Part shown: in pieces, positions 8,943 through 17,674 of the stretch
Layout of the letters: every line of letters starts with the position of its first letter
Numbering within the stretch: the first letter of the stretch is position 1
DNA from: Flavicella sp963932955
Lineage (GTDB): Bacteria > Bacteroidota > Bacteroidia > Flavobacteriales > Flavobacteriaceae
Assembly: GCA_963932955.1 (NCBI GenBank)
Contig: CAWVRK010000016.1
Coordinates: 1-44,315, forward strand
DNA length: 44,315 nt
Reading direction: 5' to 3'
Position numbers and translations under genes: made by a program
The notes under the pieces: generated by a model
The model's input: the letters and a program-made list of their open reading frames with translations, nothing else
What the model was told of the DNA's origin: nothing
The model's database searches: none

Positions 8943-10523
8943 TTAGGCATTGCTGCGAATCGATTTGACAAAAACATATCCAAAACCAAAAAACAACATC
9001 AAGTGAAAAGGAAACAATCCAAAATCAAAATGTTCTGAAGGAATTGTTTTGTTGTTTCCGACATAAGCAACTAAAAAAGCACTCAACAGACCAAAACCAA
9101 AATACAAGGTCAACAAACCTTCAAAATAAACACTTTTGGGTACTTTTTTTTGAAGGTATTTGTTTTTTTGCCAGGAGTCTTTTAAAGAACGCATGTTGAA
9201 TTTTGGTGTGCGGACAAATGCACTTCTCTTTCCGCGGTGCCCTTCTGTGACCGCGATCGAATTGTGTAACGAAAAACCCATTGCAATGGAGAAGAATTTA
9301 AAAAACAACACCAAATATTGGCCAAATGCTTTTGCGCCTCCTCCTTTGATTTCTTTATACATGTTCCAGTAACAGACAAAAAAGATCAGCGTGCTGACGG
9401 TGAAAAAACTCATTGCAATAAAATACAATTTCAGGTCTTCGTAATAATTTTTTAAATACAACATCGGAATGCTCAAAATACCGACAATAAACACATTCAA
9501 AAACATGGAACTATTTAGCAAATGGAGAATTGCATGGAGTTTTGACTTAAGTTTCATCGAATCCGAGGCGATAATTCTTCGAAACATTTTTCTAAAATTC
9601 TCAGCCCCTCCTTTGTTCCATCGAAACTGTTGGGATCTTGCAGCACTGATGGCCACCGGAAGTTCCGCAGGAGTTTCGACATCCAACAGGTATTTGAATT
9701 TCCAATTTTTGAGTTGTGCTCGATAACTCAAATCCAAGTCTTCGGTCAAGGTGTCTCCCTCCCAGTTGCCGGCATCGAGAATACAGGTTTTTCTCCACAA
9801 GCCTGCCGTTCCGTTGAAATTGATAAAATGCCCACGGCTGTTTCTTCCTACTTGCTCTAAGGTGAAATGTGCATCCAACGCAAAGGCCTGAATTTGGGTG
9901 AGCAAAGAATGATCTCTATTGAGGTGTCCCCAACGGGTTTGAACCACGCCAATTTGAGGATTTTTAAAATATGGCACTGTTTTTTGCAACCAATCTGATT
10001 CGGGTAAAAAATCGGCGTCAAAAATAGCGATAAATGTTCCTTTGGCCACTTCAAGTCCTTCTTTCAAAGCACCAGCTTTGTAACCGACACGGTTGGATCT
10101 GCAGAGGTGGTGAATGTTGTGGCCTTCTTTTTGCAGACGTTCGATCTGCGCTGCTGTAGTCGCCACACTTTCATCAGTAGAATCGTCCAAAACTTGGAAC
10201 TCCAATTTGTCAGAGGGATAGTCTAGCTTGACAATGTTATCAAGGAGTCGCTCCATCACATAGAGCTCGTTGTAGACAGGAAGTTGAATGGTAACAAAGG
10301 GAATCTGATTTGGATCAGAAAAATCAAAAGTAACTGAATTGTCTTTGCTTTTCTTAAACCTTCTAAAATTGAACAACAAATTCAATTGGGCCAAGGCAAA
10401 CATAAAAATTAACACCAAAGAAACGATATAAACAAGCAAGAGTAAAAACCCTAATGTATAAAGCAACTGGTTGGAATCTGGAAACGACATATGGGTAATG
10501 AGTGATGTGAAATTCTGGTTCAT
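8943..10523 (-). CDS. Processive family 2 glycosyltransferase (cellulose synthase-like)
   Basis: Inner-membrane enzyme of 526 residues that probably extends or starts a surface glycan from nucleotide sugars. A helix at about 17-45 precedes the GT-A domain. All four signature elements of processive GT2 enzymes are present: DDSTD near 112, DAD near 167, TED near 261 and QQFRW near 299. About five C-terminal helices follow. There is no PilZ domain and no BcsB partner nearby, so bacterial cellulose is not indicated; a glycolipid or mannan-like product is equally possible. Two starts are possible (MNQNFT at 10523 or MSFPDS 33 bases later). A strong promoter lies at 10611-10639. Confidence 0.9.
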   Translation of the reverse strand: MNQNFTSLITHMSFPDSNQLLYTLGFLLLLVYIVSLVLIFMFALAQLNLLFNFRRFKKSKDNSVTFDFSDPNQIPFVTIQLPVYNELYVMERLLDNIVKLDYPSDKLEFQVLDDSTDESVATTAAQIERLQKEGHNIHHLCRSNRVGYKAGALKEGLEVAKGTFIAIFDADFLPESDWLQKTVPYFKNPQIGVVQTRWGHLNRDHSLLTQIQAFALDAHFTLEQVGRNSRGHFINFNGTAGLWRKTCILDAGNWEGDTLTEDLDLSYRAQLKNWKFKYLLDVETPAELPVAISAARSQQFRWNKGGAENFRKMFRRIIASDSMKLKSKLHAILHLLNSSMFLNVFIVGILSIPMLYLKNYYEDLKLYFIAMSFFTVSTLIFFVCYWNMYKEIKGGGAKAFGQYLVLFFKFFSIAMGFSLHNSIAVTEGHRGKRSAFVRTPKFNMRSLKDSWQKNKYLQKKVPKSVYFEGLLTLYFGFGLLSAFLVAYVGNNKTIPSEHFDFGLFPFHLMLFFGFGYVFVKSIRSNA

Positions 10524-10610
10524 GGGTTTTTCAAAAACAAGTCTTTACTCCTTGTTTTACAGATGCCTGCCTTCAAAACGATTTCGCTCTTAGGACAACA
10601 TATCGCAGTG

Positions 10611-10639
10611 CAAAGATAGAACTTTCATCACGTTGTCAA
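10611..10639 (-). promoter_or_regulatory. Promoter of the GT2 gene
   Basis: On the minus strand TTGAC starts at 10639 and TATCTTTG (10618-10611) follows after 18 bases. Both elements match the Bacteroidota -33/-7 consensus. The leader to the start at 10523 would be about 80 bases. Confidence 0.6.
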
Positions 10640-10772
10640 GAGGTTTATTTTAAAAAAAACCATAGGATCAACCTAAATTTAACCACCAAAAAAGAGACAG
10701 CCGTAATTGCAAAATAAACAAGTAAGCAAGAATCTCGAAAAGAATTGGTGTTCAGCCACAACCTGGGGTGCC

Positions 10773-11468
10773 TCAAAAATGGAGTTCTTTGATTTCTTCC
10801 CCTACTTCCAAATGAAAGCGTTTTCTAAAGTAATAAACGACGAGGTAAAAAAAAGGTGTATCGATAGCCGCTATAAGGACCTTGAATAAAAACCCACTTA
10901 GCAACAAGTTGCCAAAAAGCGTCCAAGGCAAGACTTCAAACACACAGAGCAGAAGAATGACTGCAAAAGTATCTACAAACTGAGAGCTAAAAGTCGAGAA
11001 ATTGTTGCGCAACCAAAGGTGCTTGCCATGGGTTGCTCTTTTAAAAAAGTGAAACACACGGATGTCTATCAATTGCGCCATCAAATAAGCCAGCATGGAT
11101 GCCAACACAGCCAAGGGAGACAAACCGAATACATTTTGAAATACAGCATCGCTGACCGGAGAACTGTCAATTGCAGAAGTTTTGGCAGCGACGAAAATGA
11201 TTAAAATTGAAAATAAGGAAGCAAAAATACCTGTCACAACCACCTGGTTGGCTTTTTTCTTTCCATAGATCTCTGAGATGATGTCTGTAATCAAAAATGT
11301 AATGGGATACGGAAGGATCCCTACAGATATTTCAAAGCGAAACAAGCCCCAAGGGTTCCAATAGAAAAATTTCTGAAAAATCAAGTTGGAAACCACCAGA
11401 GAGGCAATGAACAAAGCCGCTAAGATCATGTAAATTTTAGAGGCATGGGCTTGGTCTTTTCGATTCAT
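10773..11468 (-). CDS. yhhQ: Queuosine-precursor (VUT family) transporter
   Basis: Inner-membrane protein of 231 residues with about six helices. It has the family's features: a conserved FPITFLITDIISEIYGKKKA-like stretch (here PYPITFLITDIISEIYGK, about 51-68), then the VVxTG region, and DIRVFHFFKRATHGKHLWLRNN about 133-155. The family takes up 7-cyano/7-aminomethyl-deazaguanine for queuosine tRNA modification. No preQ1 riboswitch fits, because the leader from the inferred promoter is only about 10-15 bases long. It is divergent from fabD. Confidence 0.88.
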   Translation of the reverse strand: MNRKDQAHASKIYMILAALFIASLVVSNLIFQKFFYWNPWGLFRFEISVGILPYPITFLITDIISEIYGKKKANQVVVTGIFASLFSILIIFVAAKTSAIDSSPVSDAVFQNVFGLSPLAVLASMLAYLMAQLIDIRVFHFFKRATHGKHLWLRNNFSTFSSQFVDTFAVILLLCVFEVLPWTLFGNLLLSGFLFKVLIAAIDTPFFYLVVYYFRKRFHLEVGEEIKELHF

Positions 11469-11485
11469 GGGCTGTATTTTAGGAA

Positions 11486-11518
11486 CGAAATTAGTAAAAA
11501 CTGTCCAAACTCTTCAAA
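11486..11518 (-). promoter_or_regulatory. Promoter of the yhhQ-type gene
   Basis: On the minus strand TTTG (11518-11515) is followed after 21 bases by TAATTTCG (11493-11486), one mismatch from TAnnTTTG. The start codon is 17 bases further on. Confidence 0.4.
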
Positions 11519-11570
11519 AGAGCCGCTTTATTAAAATGGAAAAATAGAGGTTATTTTAAAGAAACAATGT

Positions 11571-11578
11571 TATTTTTG
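11571..11578 (+). promoter_or_regulatory. -7 element of fabD
   Basis: TATTTTTG matches TAnnTTTG exactly and lies 25 bases before the fabD start. The -33 region is poor (TTATTTT near 11551). Confidence 0.5.
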
Positions 11579-11603
11579 CAATCAAATTCGAAAACAAACA
11601 CTT

Positions 11604-12485
11604 ATGAAAGCGTATATTTTTCCAGGTCAAGGTGCTCAATTTCCAGGAATGGGACTTGATTTGTATGAAAATTCAACTTTGGCAAAACAACTGTTCGATC
11701 AAGCCAATGAAATCTTGGGATTTGACATTACTGAAATTCTATTTCACGGAACGGAAGCCCAATTGAAAGAGACAAAAGTCACCCAACCTGCGGTCTTTCT
11801 TCACTCGGTGATTTTGGCAAAAGTACTGGGAAACGATTTCCAACCCGAAATGGTTGCTGGACATTCGTTGGGAGAATTGTCTGCCTTGGTGGCTAGTCAA
11901 GTTTTGACATTTGAAGACGGTTTGAATTTGGTTTCCAAAAGAGCGATGGCCATGCAAAAAGCTTGTGAACTCGCTCCTTCTACAATGGCAGCAGTATTGG
12001 GCTTGGAGAACGCCCTGGTCGAAGAAGTGTGTGCCAGTATCGATGGCGTGGTGGTTGCAGCCAACTACAATTGTCCCGGACAATTGGTCATTTCTGGAGA
12101 AGTCAAGGCTATTGAAAGTGCTTGTGCAGTTCTTTTAGAAAAAGGAGCTCGTAGAGCATTGGTATTGCCCGTGGGTGGTGGATTTCACTCTCCGATGATG
12201 GAGCCTGCAAGAGAAGAATTGGCCAAAGCAATCGAAGCGACAGCATTTGCAAAGCCGATCTGCCCAGTCTATCAAAATGTCGTGGCCAAAGCGGTGACCT
12301 CTCCTGAGGAAATTCAAAAAAACTTGATGGCACAATTGACAGCTCCCGTGCGATGGACACAATCCATTCAGCAGATGATCGCAGATGGCGGGACGGAATT
12401 TACAGAAGTAGGACCAGGAAAAGTATTGCAAGGGCTGATGGCTAAGATTGATCGATCTGTAGCCAGAAGTGGCGCGGCAATATAA
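11604..12485 (+). CDS. fabD: Malonyl-CoA:ACP transacylase
   Basis: Moves the malonyl group from CoA to acyl carrier protein, supplying the extender for fatty-acid synthesis. The 293 residues open with FPGQGAQFPGMG (residues 5-16). The nucleophile motif GHSLGE is near residue 92, with the oxyanion/arginine region around RAMAMQ near 115, and the catalytic His in GGGFHSPMM near 200. It is monocistronic with its own promoter and a bidirectional terminator shared with galE. Fatty-acid initiation genes fabH, accB and accC are elsewhere in the window, so the pathway is dispersed. Confidence 0.96.
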   Translation: MKAYIFPGQGAQFPGMGLDLYENSTLAKQLFDQANEILGFDITEILFHGTEAQLKETKVTQPAVFLHSVILAKVLGNDFQPEMVAGHSLGELSALVASQVLTFEDGLNLVSKRAMAMQKACELAPSTMAAVLGLENALVEEVCASIDGVVVAANYNCPGQLVISGEVKAIESACAVLLEKGARRALVLPVGGGFHSPMMEPAREELAKAIEATAFAKPICPVYQNVVAKAVTSPEEIQKNLMAQLTAPVRWTQSIQQMIADGGTEFTEVGPGKVLQGLMAKIDRSVARSGAAI

Positions 12486-12501
12486 AGACTAGCAAACACA
12501 A

Positions 12502-12533
12502 AAAAAGCCCGAAATATTTTTTTCGGGCTTTTT
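12502..12533. terminator. Bidirectional intrinsic terminator between fabD and galE
   Basis: AAAAAGCCCGAAA at 12502-12514 pairs perfectly with TTTCGGGCTTTTT at 12521-12533 around a 6-base loop. It has A-runs on one side and T-runs on the other, so it can stop transcripts from both convergent genes. Confidence 0.9.
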
Positions 12534-12549
12534 CGTATCAAAATACTTG

Positions 12550-13563
12550 TTATTTTTCTTGTGCCAATTGCCATTGCCAGGCAGAAGCCAATGCGTCGTC
12601 CAAGGACAATGTTGTTTTCCATTTCAGTTCTTTGTTTGCAAGTGTCGTATCTGCATAAGCTGCTGTGATATCTCCTTCTCGTCTTCCAACGATTTTATAG
12701 CGCAACGGTTTTCCGGAAGCTTTTTCAAAAGCTTTGATAACTTCCAATACGGAAGACCCTGTTCCAGAGCCTACATTGAAAAACTCGTAGTTTGATTTGT
12801 TTTCTTTGTGTATCAGTCGCGCCAATGCCGAAATATGTGCTTTGGCCAAGTCGACCACGTGGATATAATCTCTTACTGCCGTTCCGTCTTTCGTAGGATA
12901 ATCGTCTCCAAAAACAGACAGTTCTCCGCGAAGACCCGCCGCTGTTTGTGTGATGTAAGGAATCAAATTTTGTGGAACTCCCAAAGGCAATTCTCCAATT
13001 TTGATACTTGGATGTGCTCCTATCGGATTGAAATAACGCAGGGAAATGGCATTCAATTCGGAGGCTTTGCAGCTGTCTCTAAGAATTATTTCACCCGCTT
13101 GTTTGGAATATCCGTAAGGAGATTCTGCAGGTTTTACCGGGGCCTTTTCTGTAATTGGCAAGCTGTCTGCTTGTCCGTATACCGTACAAGAGGAGCTGAA
13201 TATAAAATTGTCAATTTTTCTGACAGTCAGTTCCTGCAAGAGATAGATCAGGGTGTTAAGGTTGTTTTGATAATAAACCAAAGGACTGCCCACACTTTCC
13301 CCAACAGCTTTGAAAGCCGCAAAATGGATGACGCCATCAATGGTATGGTTGTCAAAAAACTGTCCTACGTCCTTTTGATTTCGCAAATCGATGTTTGCAA
13401 AGGTGGGTGTGATTCCGGTAATAGAAATGATGTTGTCCAAAACCGCAATCGTCGTATTGGACAAATTGTCGATGATCACAACTTCGTACCCTTCATTTTG
13501 CAATTCCACTACGGTGTGAGATCCGATAAAACCGAGACCTCCAGTTACCAATATCTTTTTCAT
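12550..13563 (-). CDS. galE: UDP-glucose 4-epimerase
   Basis: Interconverts UDP-glucose and UDP-galactose (possibly also the N-acetyl forms), feeding surface polysaccharide or galactose use. The 337 residues show the NAD-binding GGLGFIGSHT at 7-16, the Ser region SSSCTVYG near 124-131 and the YGYSK catalytic Tyr/Lys near 149-153. RxGD in RREGDITAAYAD marks the C-terminal part. Its start is 12 bases after the stop of the upstream aminotransferase, so the two form an operon read on the minus strand. Confidence 0.95.
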   Translation of the reverse strand: MKKILVTGGLGFIGSHTVVELQNEGYEVVIIDNLSNTTIAVLDNIISITGITPTFANIDLRNQKDVGQFFDNHTIDGVIHFAAFKAVGESVGSPLVYYQNNLNTLIYLLQELTVRKIDNFIFSSSCTVYGQADSLPITEKAPVKPAESPYGYSKQAGEIILRDSCKASELNAISLRYFNPIGAHPSIKIGELPLGVPQNLIPYITQTAAGLRGELSVFGDDYPTKDGTAVRDYIHVVDLAKAHISALARLIHKENKSNYEFFNVGSGTGSSVLEVIKAFEKASGKPLRYKIVGRREGDITAAYADTTLANKELKWKTTLSLDDALASAWQWQLAQEK

Positions 13564-13575
13564 AGCGATTGTTTT

Positions 13576-14703
13576 TTAATTCAAGAATTCTAAGATCGTT
13601 TGGATGATAAATTCTTGCTGCTCTTTCTCCAATTCTGTATGCATGGGCAATGCGATGACCTCATCGCTCAATTGATTGGTTACTGGGAAATCTTCTTCCC
13701 TGTAACGACTGTCCGCATAGGCTTTTTGTTTGTGCAAAGGAATCGGGTAATAAATAGCACAAGGTATTTGCTTTTCTTGTAAATGAGCCATCAAGGCATC
13801 TCGGTCTGCATCCACGATGCGCAACACATATTGGTGAAAAACATGACAATCGCAGGTGTCACAAATATGAGGTGCCACAATGTTTTTATGTCCTATAAAA
13901 GCATTTGAATAGTTACGTGCTGCTTCTTGACGCTTGAGGTTGTACCCGTCTAAAAGAGGAAGTTTCACTCTTAAAACAGCTGCTTGCACACTGTCCAATC
14001 TAGAATTGACCCCAACCACATCGTGGTGGTATCTTTCGTACATTCCGTGGTTTACGATACCTCTAATGGTATGTGCCAAAGCATCGTTGTTGGTAAAGAT
14101 TGCACCACCATCTCCATAACAACCCAAGTTTTTGGACGGGAAAAAAGAAGTCGTTCCGACATCTCCAATGGTTCCCAATTTTTGTTTGCCCTTTTTAGAA
14201 GTATAGGTTCCGCCAATGCCTTGTGCATTGTCTTCAATGACAAATAAGTTGTGTTCTTCTGCTATCTCCATCAAAGCATCCATATTGACTGCTCGTCCAA
14301 ACAGGTGTACGGGGACAATTGCTTTTGTCTTGGAAGTGATTGCTTTTTTGATGCGTTCCATAGAGATGTTCATGTTGTTTCGATCCACATCTACCAAAAC
14401 AGGTGTCAATCGCAACAAGGCAATCACCTCAACAGTTGCAGCAAAGGTGAAATCTGTAGTGATCACTTCATCTCCGGGTTGCAAATCCAAGCCCATCATC
14501 GCTATTTGAAGCGCATCGGTTCCATTTGCACAGGGAATCACGTGCTTGACTCCAAGATAGGCTTCCAAATCTTTTTGAAAATTGTGAACTTCAGGCCCGT
14601 TGACAAAGGCAGTCGATTGAATGACATCGATGACAGCGTCATCGATTTGGGTTTTAATTTTTTCGTATTGACTTTTTAGGTCAACCATTTGAAGTTTCTT
14701 CAT
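13576..14703 (-). CDS. DegT/DnrJ/EryC1-family sugar aminotransferase
   Basis: PLP enzyme that aminates a nucleotide-linked keto sugar for surface glycan or glycoprotein synthesis. The chosen start, MKKLQMVDL (ATG at 14703), gives 375 residues; a longer TTG-type start would add 17 residues without homology and run over the promoter. GTDAL at 61-65 binds the cofactor phosphate, ED near 157-158 holds the pyridine ring, and Lys191 in FFPSKNLGCYGDGG is the Schiff-base lysine. The pattern is closest in feel to WbpE/WlbC enzymes that make UDP-diacetamido-uronate, but the exact substrate is uncertain. It is first in the operon with galE. Confidence 0.88.
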   Translation of the reverse strand: MKKLQMVDLKSQYEKIKTQIDDAVIDVIQSTAFVNGPEVHNFQKDLEAYLGVKHVIPCANGTDALQIAMMGLDLQPGDEVITTDFTFAATVEVIALLRLTPVLVDVDRNNMNISMERIKKAITSKTKAIVPVHLFGRAVNMDALMEIAEEHNLFVIEDNAQGIGGTYTSKKGKQKLGTIGDVGTTSFFPSKNLGCYGDGGAIFTNNDALAHTIRGIVNHGMYERYHHDVVGVNSRLDSVQAAVLRVKLPLLDGYNLKRQEAARNYSNAFIGHKNIVAPHICDTCDCHVFHQYVLRIVDADRDALMAHLQEKQIPCAIYYPIPLHKQKAYADSRYREEDFPVTNQLSDEVIALPMHTELEKEQQEFIIQTILEFLN

Positions 14704-14728
14704 GCTTTTTTGTTTTGGTAAAGAGTCA

Positions 14729-14736
14729 CAAATGTA
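14729..14736 (-). promoter_or_regulatory. -7 element of the aminotransferase-galE operon
   Basis: On the minus strand TACATTTG matches TAnnTTTG and lies 25 bases before the start at 14703. A TTTG sits 15 bases upstream, a little closer than usual. Confidence 0.45.
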
Positions 14737-14825
14737 CGAATTTAATAAAATCAAAATAGGTGAAAACTCAGGTTTTCAGAATCCTTTTGACTATTTTCAA
14801 ACTGCAATATCTTACAACTCAAATA

Positions 14826-14864
14826 AAAAAAACACCAACTGTATATGTACAGTTGGTGTTTTTT
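14826..14864. terminator. Strong intrinsic terminator (minus-strand MORN gene)
   Basis: AACACCAACTGTA (14831-14843) pairs perfectly with TACAGTTGGTGTT (14848-14860) around a TATG loop. A-runs and T-runs flank it on either side. It lies 42 bases past the stop of the gene at 14907-15275 and, read on the minus strand, also insulates the aminotransferase operon. Confidence 0.9.
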
Positions 14865-14906
14865 CAAGAAACAATCGAATTTAAAATGTACGATGTCATT
14901 ATACGC

Positions 14907-15275
14907 TTAATTATCGGCAATTGTACTTTGGTCTTTCCATTCGCTGACACTGGCAATTTTAGAGTTTTCAAAATCCAATTCCAACAAACGTTCTTCCTTC
15001 CGAACAAACCACTTGCCTACTTTTTGCCCTTTGTAATAATGTGCTATTGTGGTCTTCTTACCGGCTTTGTCAAACAGCAACCACTTGCCTGTTAGTTTTT
15101 TTTCAGCATCGTAAAACCCTTGTTCTTTGATTTCGCCCGTATCGTAATACTTAGTGATCTTTACAAGATCTCCTTCTTTTTCAAAAACGGGTTTTGTCTT
15201 GTTTTCTGCATAACGAGGCTGTGCATTTGAAACAAAAATCAAACAAAACAAAAGGATAGTGAGCGTATATTTCAT
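14907..15275 (-). CDS. Secreted MORN-repeat (YwqK-like) protein
   Basis: The start at 15275 gives 122 residues beginning MKYTLTILLFCLIFVSNAQ, a clear signal peptide with cleavage expected after SNA; a longer upstream start is unlikely because the promoter would lie inside it. The mature part carries MORN_2-like repeats of the type YYDTGEIKEQGFYD and AGKKTTIAHYYKGQKVGKW. Proteins of this kind are often labelled YwqK antitoxin-like, but no toxin gene is adjacent, and in Bacteroidota they are common periplasmic or surface proteins of unknown role. A good promoter and a strong terminator make it a single-gene unit. Confidence 0.8.
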   Translation of the reverse strand: MKYTLTILLFCLIFVSNAQPRYAENKTKPVFEKEGDLVKITKYYDTGEIKEQGFYDAEKKLTGKWLLFDKAGKKTTIAHYYKGQKVGKWFVRKEERLLELDFENSKIASVSEWKDQSTIADN

Positions 15276-15310
15276 GGTATTGTATATTCTATTGGGGTAA
15301 CTTTCTAATA

Positions 15311-15341
15311 CAAAAATATGCAAAATGAACGAGCTGTGCAA
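15311..15341 (-). promoter_or_regulatory. Promoter of the MORN-protein gene
   Basis: On the minus strand TTG (15341-15339) is followed after 20 bases by TATTTTTG (15318-15311). Both elements match the Bacteroidota consensus; the start codon at 15275 is 35 bases downstream. This location supports the shorter start. Confidence 0.6.
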
Positions 15342-15387
15342 CTATTTGTAAACATTAATTTAACATTAAGGTAACATTGGAAATGAA

Positions 15388-17616
15388 TTAAAACCACAGA
15401 CCCAAACTGAAATACAAGTGTTGGTTGCCGGTATCTGGACTCCAAGAGCGAATGAGTCGTATCGGGCCAATTTCGGTATCGTACCCATACGCGAGCGCAT
15501 AACCCGATTGCGCATCTTTAAAGAGTGCTCCACTACGAAAGAGGTTTTCGGCAGTATTTGCGTAGTTAGAAATAAAGGCGATGGAGTGTTTTTTGACAAA
15601 TTCATAGCGCAGTTCCAAGGTGGTTTTTAGATAGGAATGACTTTGCAACTCTTCAAAATCATACCCGTAAAAAGGAATGTAGTTGTTGATCATATTGTCA
15701 GCATAGCCTCCCAAAGAATAAAGAAATTGCTCCGAGGTATTGTTTCCGATGGTCACACCTCCTTCTGTTGAAAGGTGTATTGTCAACTTTCGGAATGCAG
15801 TCTTGGCAGCAGCCAAGCGCAATTTGAATTGAGAAAACGAATTGAAATTTGCATTGTAATCTGTTGAGCTCAAGTAGCCTTTGAATTCCCCATCTACCAA
15901 AAAACCGTTTTTAGGTGCAAATTTTCGGTCATAGCTATCCAATTTGACATAGGCCAAGACATTCAGATAGCTGCTTTTATCAAAATAAGTGATTTGATTT
16001 TCAGGAACTGTTGCCAATGATTTTGTGTGAAATTCTAAAAATTTATGCTCCAATCCCAATCCCGTAGCGAACTTTTTATTGAAGGTGGTTTGCAGGTACA
16101 AGAGACTGGTAAAATCTACATAACTTTTGTTGATGCTGTTTACCTCTTCTCCAGGATAAGCAACCGAAGTCATCAATTTGTTGAATCGAGAACTGACTCC
16201 ATAACTAGTGTAAAAGCCATTGTCGACAAAATAATTTAACTGTACACGAGGTTGGTCACCAAAAATAAAATCCACAGAAAAAATGTCGTTTTTTTGAATC
16301 AAATGTTTTTTTGTGTAGTTCACCAACAAAGCGGATTTGTACAAAGGATCGTAGTGCAGTCCTACTTTTAAAAAAGAAGAAACCGCATTTTCCTTCAAAG
16401 TCATATTCAATTTATGCCCCTGACCTTCCAGATTCTCAAATTTGTATTGGATCAGTCCAAAGTCTTTGGACGACGACAAGCCCCCTATTCTTGCATCCAA
16501 TTGCGCATAGGTAATGGAATCTCCCTGTTCCAATTTCAGTTTTCCCAAAACATAGGCTCTTGAATAATTTTTCAAGGGGTTCATCCCAAACTTGGTGACT
16601 TTTACTTTTCCGACTTTTGATGGCTGGGAAGGTTGTTTTTTTGGGGTTCCTAATTTTTGAACAGCCGCAATTCGATCAAAGACTTCTTGATTTTGAACTG
16701 CCGCATCTTGCCCCAACTGAACAATTTCTGCTACATTTGAAAAGGAGGATGCCGAAAAATCGCTTACGTCAGGTCGAAGCAACAGATCGATGTTTGGCGT
16801 CTTTTCATGGCCCGATGTGTGCATCGGATAATTGATGATCTGATTCAAAATTTCCAATACGGAATTGAGGTTTTCTTTTGGACTCAACTGTTTTTGAACG
16901 TCTACTCCAATGAGAAGCTGCACACCTCTTTTGCGCATTTCCTCCGCGGGGAAATTATCAGAAACCCCACCGTCTATATAGGAGACACCATCGAGCTCTA
17001 TAGGCTCAAGCAAAGAAGGCAGCGAAGCACTCGCCCGAATGGCTGCTGGCAAATAGCCTTGATCAAAATAATGTGGCTTGCCCGTTTCTAGATCGGTTGC
17101 TACACAAAAAAATGGAATGGGGAGCTTGCTGAAATCTGTGACACCAGCTACATGGGAAAACAAGGTGCTCAAATGGTTGTAAACACTTTGGCCAGTTGCC
17201 AAGGCTTTGGGCAAACTCACTTTGTTTTTTTGGATTGGAAAGGTGAGCAAGTGCTTTTCTCCAAATTGCTTCTCAAAAAAGGCGGTTTGATTGCGAGGCA
17301 GTTGGTCACGCAACAACTGATTGAAATCAATGGTGTTGAAGATGGAATCAATTTCCGAGGCTGAATAGCCAGATGCGTACAAACCGCCAATCACGGCCCC
17401 CATGCTGGTTCCTGCAATGTAATCAACAGCTACTCCGGATGCCTCCAAAACTTTTAAAACACCAATATGGGCAAAGCCCTTGGCACCACCACCACTCAAA
17501 ACCAAGCCTACTTTTGGCCTCGGTGTATTCGTTTTTTGCTGAGCAAAACCACACGTACTGGCCAAGAGAAAAAGACAGGTGCACAGTCCAATTAATATGT
17601 CGGGTCGTTTTTGCAT
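15388..17616 (-). CDS. Patatin-like phospholipase fused to an outer-membrane barrel (PlpD-like, type Vd)
   Basis: 742 residues from the start MQKRPDILIG, chosen because it gives a signal peptide (cleavage after GFA near 25) and does not overlap uvrC. The patatin domain has the oxyanion GGGAKGFAH (42-50), the nucleophile Ser71 in GTSMG and the catalytic Asp in YIDGG near 209. A POTRA-like segment (about 290-370) and a BamA-like beta-barrel (about 390-742, ending with an aromatic residue, LGLWF) follow. This domain order is that of PlpD/FplA type Vd autotransporters, which display or release a lipase through their own barrel. It lies 58 bases after uvrC and may be cotranscribed with it. Confidence 0.9.
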   Translation of the reverse strand: MQKRPDILIGLCTCLFLLASTCGFAQQKTNTPRPKVGLVLSGGGAKGFAHIGVLKVLEASGVAVDYIAGTSMGAVIGGLYASGYSASEIDSIFNTIDFNQLLRDQLPRNQTAFFEKQFGEKHLLTFPIQKNKVSLPKALATGQSVYNHLSTLFSHVAGVTDFSKLPIPFFCVATDLETGKPHYFDQGYLPAAIRASASLPSLLEPIELDGVSYIDGGVSDNFPAEEMRKRGVQLLIGVDVQKQLSPKENLNSVLEILNQIINYPMHTSGHEKTPNIDLLLRPDVSDFSASSFSNVAEIVQLGQDAAVQNQEVFDRIAAVQKLGTPKKQPSQPSKVGKVKVTKFGMNPLKNYSRAYVLGKLKLEQGDSITYAQLDARIGGLSSSKDFGLIQYKFENLEGQGHKLNMTLKENAVSSFLKVGLHYDPLYKSALLVNYTKKHLIQKNDIFSVDFIFGDQPRVQLNYFVDNGFYTSYGVSSRFNKLMTSVAYPGEEVNSINKSYVDFTSLLYLQTTFNKKFATGLGLEHKFLEFHTKSLATVPENQITYFDKSSYLNVLAYVKLDSYDRKFAPKNGFLVDGEFKGYLSSTDYNANFNSFSQFKLRLAAAKTAFRKLTIHLSTEGGVTIGNNTSEQFLYSLGGYADNMINNYIPFYGYDFEELQSHSYLKTTLELRYEFVKKHSIAFISNYANTAENLFRSGALFKDAQSGYALAYGYDTEIGPIRLIRSWSPDTGNQHLYFSLGLWF

Positions 17617-17674
17617 GAATCGTTTCAAAGATAAGAAACATCGGCAAAGTACCGCTGTTCTTTTTGTGATTGTT

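Noticed and set aside
10773..11520. PreQ1 riboswitch ahead of the queuosine-precursor transporter
   Set aside because: The leader from the inferred promoter is too short and no compact pseudoknot pattern is seen.
12808..13593. 261-codon plus-strand frame opposite galE
   Set aside because: Shadow of galE: low-complexity composition, no family match and no promoter.
14907..15275. YwqK antitoxin of a toxin-antitoxin pair
   Set aside because: The protein has a signal peptide and no partner gene; MORN repeats alone do not make an antitoxin.
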